The notes below the pieces were generated by a model, which saw nothing but the letters and a program-made list of their open reading frames with translations, was not told the origin of the DNA and ran no database searches. Shown one piece after another: positions 22,771 to 24,768 of a stretch of 24,768 nucleotides of DNA. Made by a program: the position numbers and the translations under genes. The DNA comes from Clostridiales bacterium (GTDB lineage: Bacteria; Bacillota; Clostridia; Oscillospirales; CAG-272), in assembly GCA_019415985.1 (NCBI GenBank), contig DXYE01000021.1, positions 6,264 through 31,031 on the forward strand, read 5' to 3'. Every line of letters starts with the position of its first letter. Positions within the stretch are counted from its first letter, which is position 1.

Positions 22771-23607
22771 TCAAAATGCAGAAACGCTGAAATATATCAG
22801 AACCAGGATACCGAGGGCAATCCGATACCAGCCAAAAACCTTGAAATCATGTTTTTTCACATAATCCATTAAAAAACGTATGGCGATCACGGAAACAAAG
22901 AAAGCAGTTACCATTCCTGTCAGAAGAACGGCGATTTCTGCGCCGCTGAAAGCGGTGAAGCCGAAGTCCCAAAGCTTGACAAACGAAAGCCCGAACATGA
23001 CAGGAACCGCCAGAAAAAAAGTGAATTCTGCGGCTGCAACCCTTGAAACTCCGATCAACAGCGCACCCACGATTGTAGCGCCCGAACGCGAGGTCCCGGG
23101 AATAATGGACAGAACTTGAAACAACCCGATAATCAAAGCCGTCTTGTATGTAATATCCTTTAATTGAGGGACGAGAGGGCTTCGCTTTTTGTTCCATGAT
23201 TCGATGAAAATGAATGCAATACCGTATAGAATGAGGGCGGCTGCGATGACAACCGGCGTGTGCAGATGCGCCTCAATGTAATCGTCAAAAAGCAGTGTGA
23301 CAACGGCGCCGGGAATGCAGGCAACCACAACCTTAAACCACAAAGAAAAGATATCCTTTTTGATAACAGGCTGCTTTTTATCACTGAACTGAAAGGGAAA
23401 CATTTTTTTCCAGAAGATCACAACGACAGCAAGGATCGCGCCGAGCTGAATGAGGATAAAAAACATATTTTTAAAGGCATCGCTCATATTTAGATGAATG
23501 AACTCGTCGACGAGCAGCATATGACCCGTGCTGCTGACAGGGAGCCATTCGGTTATTCCCTCAACAATGCCTAAAAAAAACGCTTTCAGCAATTCCCAAA
23601 TGATCAT
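22771..23607 (-). CDS. uppP: Undecaprenyl-diphosphatase UppP (BacA)
   Basis: This 278-residue, multi-spanning membrane enzyme removes a phosphate from undecaprenyl diphosphate on the outer face, regenerating the lipid carrier for peptidoglycan and conferring bacitracin tolerance. The two catalytic motifs are present: EGITEWLPVSSTGH (16-29, with the Glu pair and the serines) and PGTSRSGATI (170-179, with the catalytic Arg). Length and hydrophobic pattern match the family. The frame is open to 23787, but ATG 23607 with AAAGGA upstream gives the conserved N-terminus MIIWELLKAFFLGIVEG, so I chose it. A possible promoter lies about 340 nt upstream at 23951-23981, beyond three repeats. Confidence 0.96.
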   Translation of the reverse strand: MIIWELLKAFFLGIVEGITEWLPVSSTGHMLLVDEFIHLNMSDAFKNMFFILIQLGAILAVVVIFWKKMFPFQFSDKKQPVIKKDIFSLWFKVVVACIPGAVVTLLFDDYIEAHLHTPVVIAAALILYGIAFIFIESWNKKRSPLVPQLKDITYKTALIIGLFQVLSIIPGTSRSGATIVGALLIGVSRVAAAEFTFFLAVPVMFGLSFVKLWDFGFTAFSGAEIAVLLTGMVTAFFVSVIAIRFLMDYVKKHDFKVFGWYRIALGILVLIYFSVSAF

Positions 23608-23782
23608 AGTGATTTCCTTTCGTTGACCGCAATGCGCTAAACGCTGTGCGGGCTGATTTGTTTTATGTAAAACAAGCAATACTGATTTTATACAGAATCG
23701 AAAAAACAAAGATATAAAAGACAATACTTCGTCGAAAGGACGAAAAATTCTGCATTGCACTTTTCTTTTACCCGCGGCAGCA

Positions 23783-23955
23783 AGCATCGTCGCACAACAA
23801 GCAAAATAATGCTTGAATTCGCCGCGCTCATTACAGCGCTATTTTCAAATCCGTTACACATAGTAAATGGTACTTGAACTCGCTACGCTCGTTATAACCC
23901 AATTTACGGATCAATGACAGAAGGGAAATTGGGTTTAAATTTGCTGCGCTCATTA
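23783..23955. repeat. Three 61-bp-spaced hairpin-plus-tail repeats
   Basis: Three related tails read AATTCGCCGCGCTCATTA, AACTCGCTACGCTCGTTA and AATTTGCTGCGCTCATTA. Their GCTC cores lie at 23826, 23887 and 23948, exactly 61 bp apart. Before each tail lies an inverted repeat with different arms. For unit 1 it is AAGCAT and ATGCTT (about 23783-23814). For unit 2 it is a weaker TTAC and GTAA pair. For unit 3 it is the perfect AACCCAATTT (23896-23905) and AAATTGGGTT (23926-23935). The repeats lie in the probable uppP leader. They are too degenerate for a CRISPR array. Confidence 0.65.
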
Positions 23956-23981
23956 TAACATATGTTGTCCAAAAAAACAAT
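23947..23981 (-). promoter_or_regulatory. Possible uppP promoter
   Basis: On the minus strand TATAAT (complement within 23950-23957) lies 17 bp from TTGTTT. The palindrome AACATATGTT sits immediately before the -10. It faces uppP about 340 nt away and its -10 overlaps the end of the third repeat tail. Confidence 0.45.
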
Positions 23982-24187
23982 ATGAGGAAATGGCTCTGAG
24001 ATTTTACTCTGCGGTTTTCCGTCGTTTATTATAAGGAATTCAGTTTGGAGGAGATTCCCAAAATAATCTTTCTGTACTTCGAACAGGCACACGTAGGCCT
24101 CCTGAATGGCATTTAAGTACTGAGAAAGGCGGTTCTTGTTTTGTCACATTTTAACCCATTTTGTAGAAACAAAAGAAAACTGCAGGA

Positions 24188-24228
24188 GTACAGGCGGAGA
24201 CCGAACTTTGTCCGATTTCCGCCTGTAC
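24188..24228 (-). terminator. Probable terminator of the right-edge gene
   Basis: An 11-bp stem, GTACAGGCGGA (24188-24198) and TCCGCCTGTAC (24218-24228). On the minus strand it is followed by TCCTGCAGTTTTCTTTTG, a moderately T-rich tail. It lies about 110 nt past the stop of the gene at 24342. Confidence 0.6.
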
Positions 24229-24341
24229 CGCGGTGTATGATTTACAGGTATGATTATCAACCGAAGGAAAACTCCGCGCTATTTTCGCGCATAAACCTCC
24301 TCTCCGTCAGATCTTAAAGATCAGAACGGCGCATCAGCGTG

Positions 24342-24768
24342 TCAATTTTCGTCAGGAAGAAGGAGCAGCGAGCCGTCCTTCCCGCTGTCTGCCAACAGGT
24401 AGGCATACTGCTTACCTGAAAAGGAAAAAGAGACGCGTAAATTGGACATTACATCCGGAAGGTAAGCTGTAATACTTAAAGCTTCGCCGGTGTCCAGTGC
24501 ATCCGATTCAAACAGAACGTTGTTTTCAATATAGGAATCCGATGAATCTTCATAGGAAACCGCGCTAAGCTTGATGCCGTCAAGCTTTTGATCCGCCCAA
24601 AACAGCATTTCTCTTCCGCCTTTATCAATCACAATGGATTCTATGCGGGAAAAATCGGCTTTGTTTTTCTCAAGCGCATCATCAAGATGACAAGTTACCT
24701 TAGCTTCTGCCTGTTTTATCGTATCCGAAGGGGCTTCCGTGTAGTTTGCACTGTCGACACTGTGATCA
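24342..24768 (-). CDS. Unrecognised protein, 5' end outside window
   Basis: A minus-strand frame is open from the window edge to TGA at 24344-24342, giving at least 142 residues of a longer protein. The visible part has SDTIKQAEAKVTCHLDDALE, then REMLFWADQKLDGIKLSAVS and ALSITAYLPDVMSNLRVSFS, ending LLLLPDEN. It is acidic and rich in Ser and Asp, with alternating strands and no membrane helix. This would suit an extracytoplasmic domain such as the C-terminus of a lipoprotein, but that is a guess since the N-terminus is missing. An internal GTG at 24632 is unlikely to be the true start because coding character continues upstream. No family is recognised. Confidence 0.65.
   Translation of the reverse strand, partial: DHSVDSANYTEAPSDTIKQAEAKVTCHLDDALEKNKADFSRIESIVIDKGGREMLFWADQKLDGIKLSAVSYEDSSDSYIENNVLFESDALDTGEALSITAYLPDVMSNLRVSFSFSGKQYAYLLADSGKDGSLLLLPDEN

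Larger units (their letters stand above)
23608..24187. other. Long spacer upstream of uppP
   Basis: No gene was found in this stretch. It holds three repeat units (23783-23955), a minus-strand promoter candidate (23947-23981) and nothing else recognisable from 23985 to 24187. Confidence 0.5.

Noticed and set aside
23608..23787. N-terminal extension of UppP from 23787
   Set aside because: The added residues are not membrane-like or conserved in the family; ATG 23607 has a ribosome site and the standard N-terminus.
23890..23936. Integron attC site
   Set aside because: GTTATAAC resembles a core site but does not fit GTTRRRY, and no integrase or cassette genes are present.
23783..23955. CRISPR array
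   Set aside because: Only three degenerate tails of about 18 bp, spacers containing inverted repeats, and no cas genes nearby.

Overview
The window reads like a chromosomal segment of a low-to-mid GC member of the Clostridia (Firmicutes), possibly a gut-type Oscillospiraceae or relative. This is inferred from gene content: a FeoA-FeoA-FeoB operon ending in a small FeoB-associated Cys-rich membrane protein, KtrB/KtrA potassium uptake, a propeptide-bearing iron-sulfur type PurF, an IS30-family element, and two Gfo/Idh proteins, one resembling glycosidase family GH109. Shine-Dalgarno sites are strong and intrinsic terminators are plentiful. No rRNA, tRNA or CRISPR was found.

Layout. 1-3.8 kb: iron(II) uptake operon (feoA1, feoA2, feoB, Cys-rich protein) behind a promoter overlapped by alternating GTTAGC/GCTAAC half-sites, closed by a strong terminator. 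3.9-4.8 kb: minus-strand unit with a PH-domain protein and a possible small Cys-rich protein. 5.0-9.9 kb: a short promoter-ORF-terminator unit, then ktrB, ktrA, an AI-2E family permease and a DUF368/PopT polyprenyl-phosphate transporter. 10-13.3 kb: non-coding DNA with a possible structured RNA, purF behind an attenuator-like leader, and an HD-domain hydrolase. 13.3-16.5 kb (minus): a broken sigma factor joined to a broken unknown gene, a peptidoglycan-binding-domain protein, and a frameshifted IS30-family element with 13-bp flanking direct repeats. 16.6-22.0 kb (plus): a GH109-like oxidoreductase-fold gene, a repeat-bearing spacer, a PHP-domain protein, a broken alkaline-phosphatase-fold gene, a broken zinc-ribbon gene and a second Gfo/Idh gene. 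22.1-22.7 kb: remains of a Dph6/DUF71 ATP pyrophosphatase. 22.8-24.8 kb (minus): uppP, a spacer with three hairpin-plus-tail repeats 61 bp apart, and the 3' part of an unrecognised gene running off the window.

How it fits together. The left half is intact housekeeping transport and metabolism (iron, potassium, lipid carrier, purines). The right half, about 13.3-22.6 kb, is strikingly decayed: six loci carry frameshifts or in-frame stops while the genes between them remain open. UppP and the PopT-like protein both belong to undecaprenyl-phosphate recycling, though they are 13 kb apart.

No wholly new system could be demonstrated. The best leads are the three hairpin-plus-constant-tail repeats upstream of uppP, the perfect 17-bp palindrome sitting exactly at the transposase frameshift, the short promoter/ORF/terminator unit before ktrB, the paired hairpin repeats before the PHP gene, and the purF leader.
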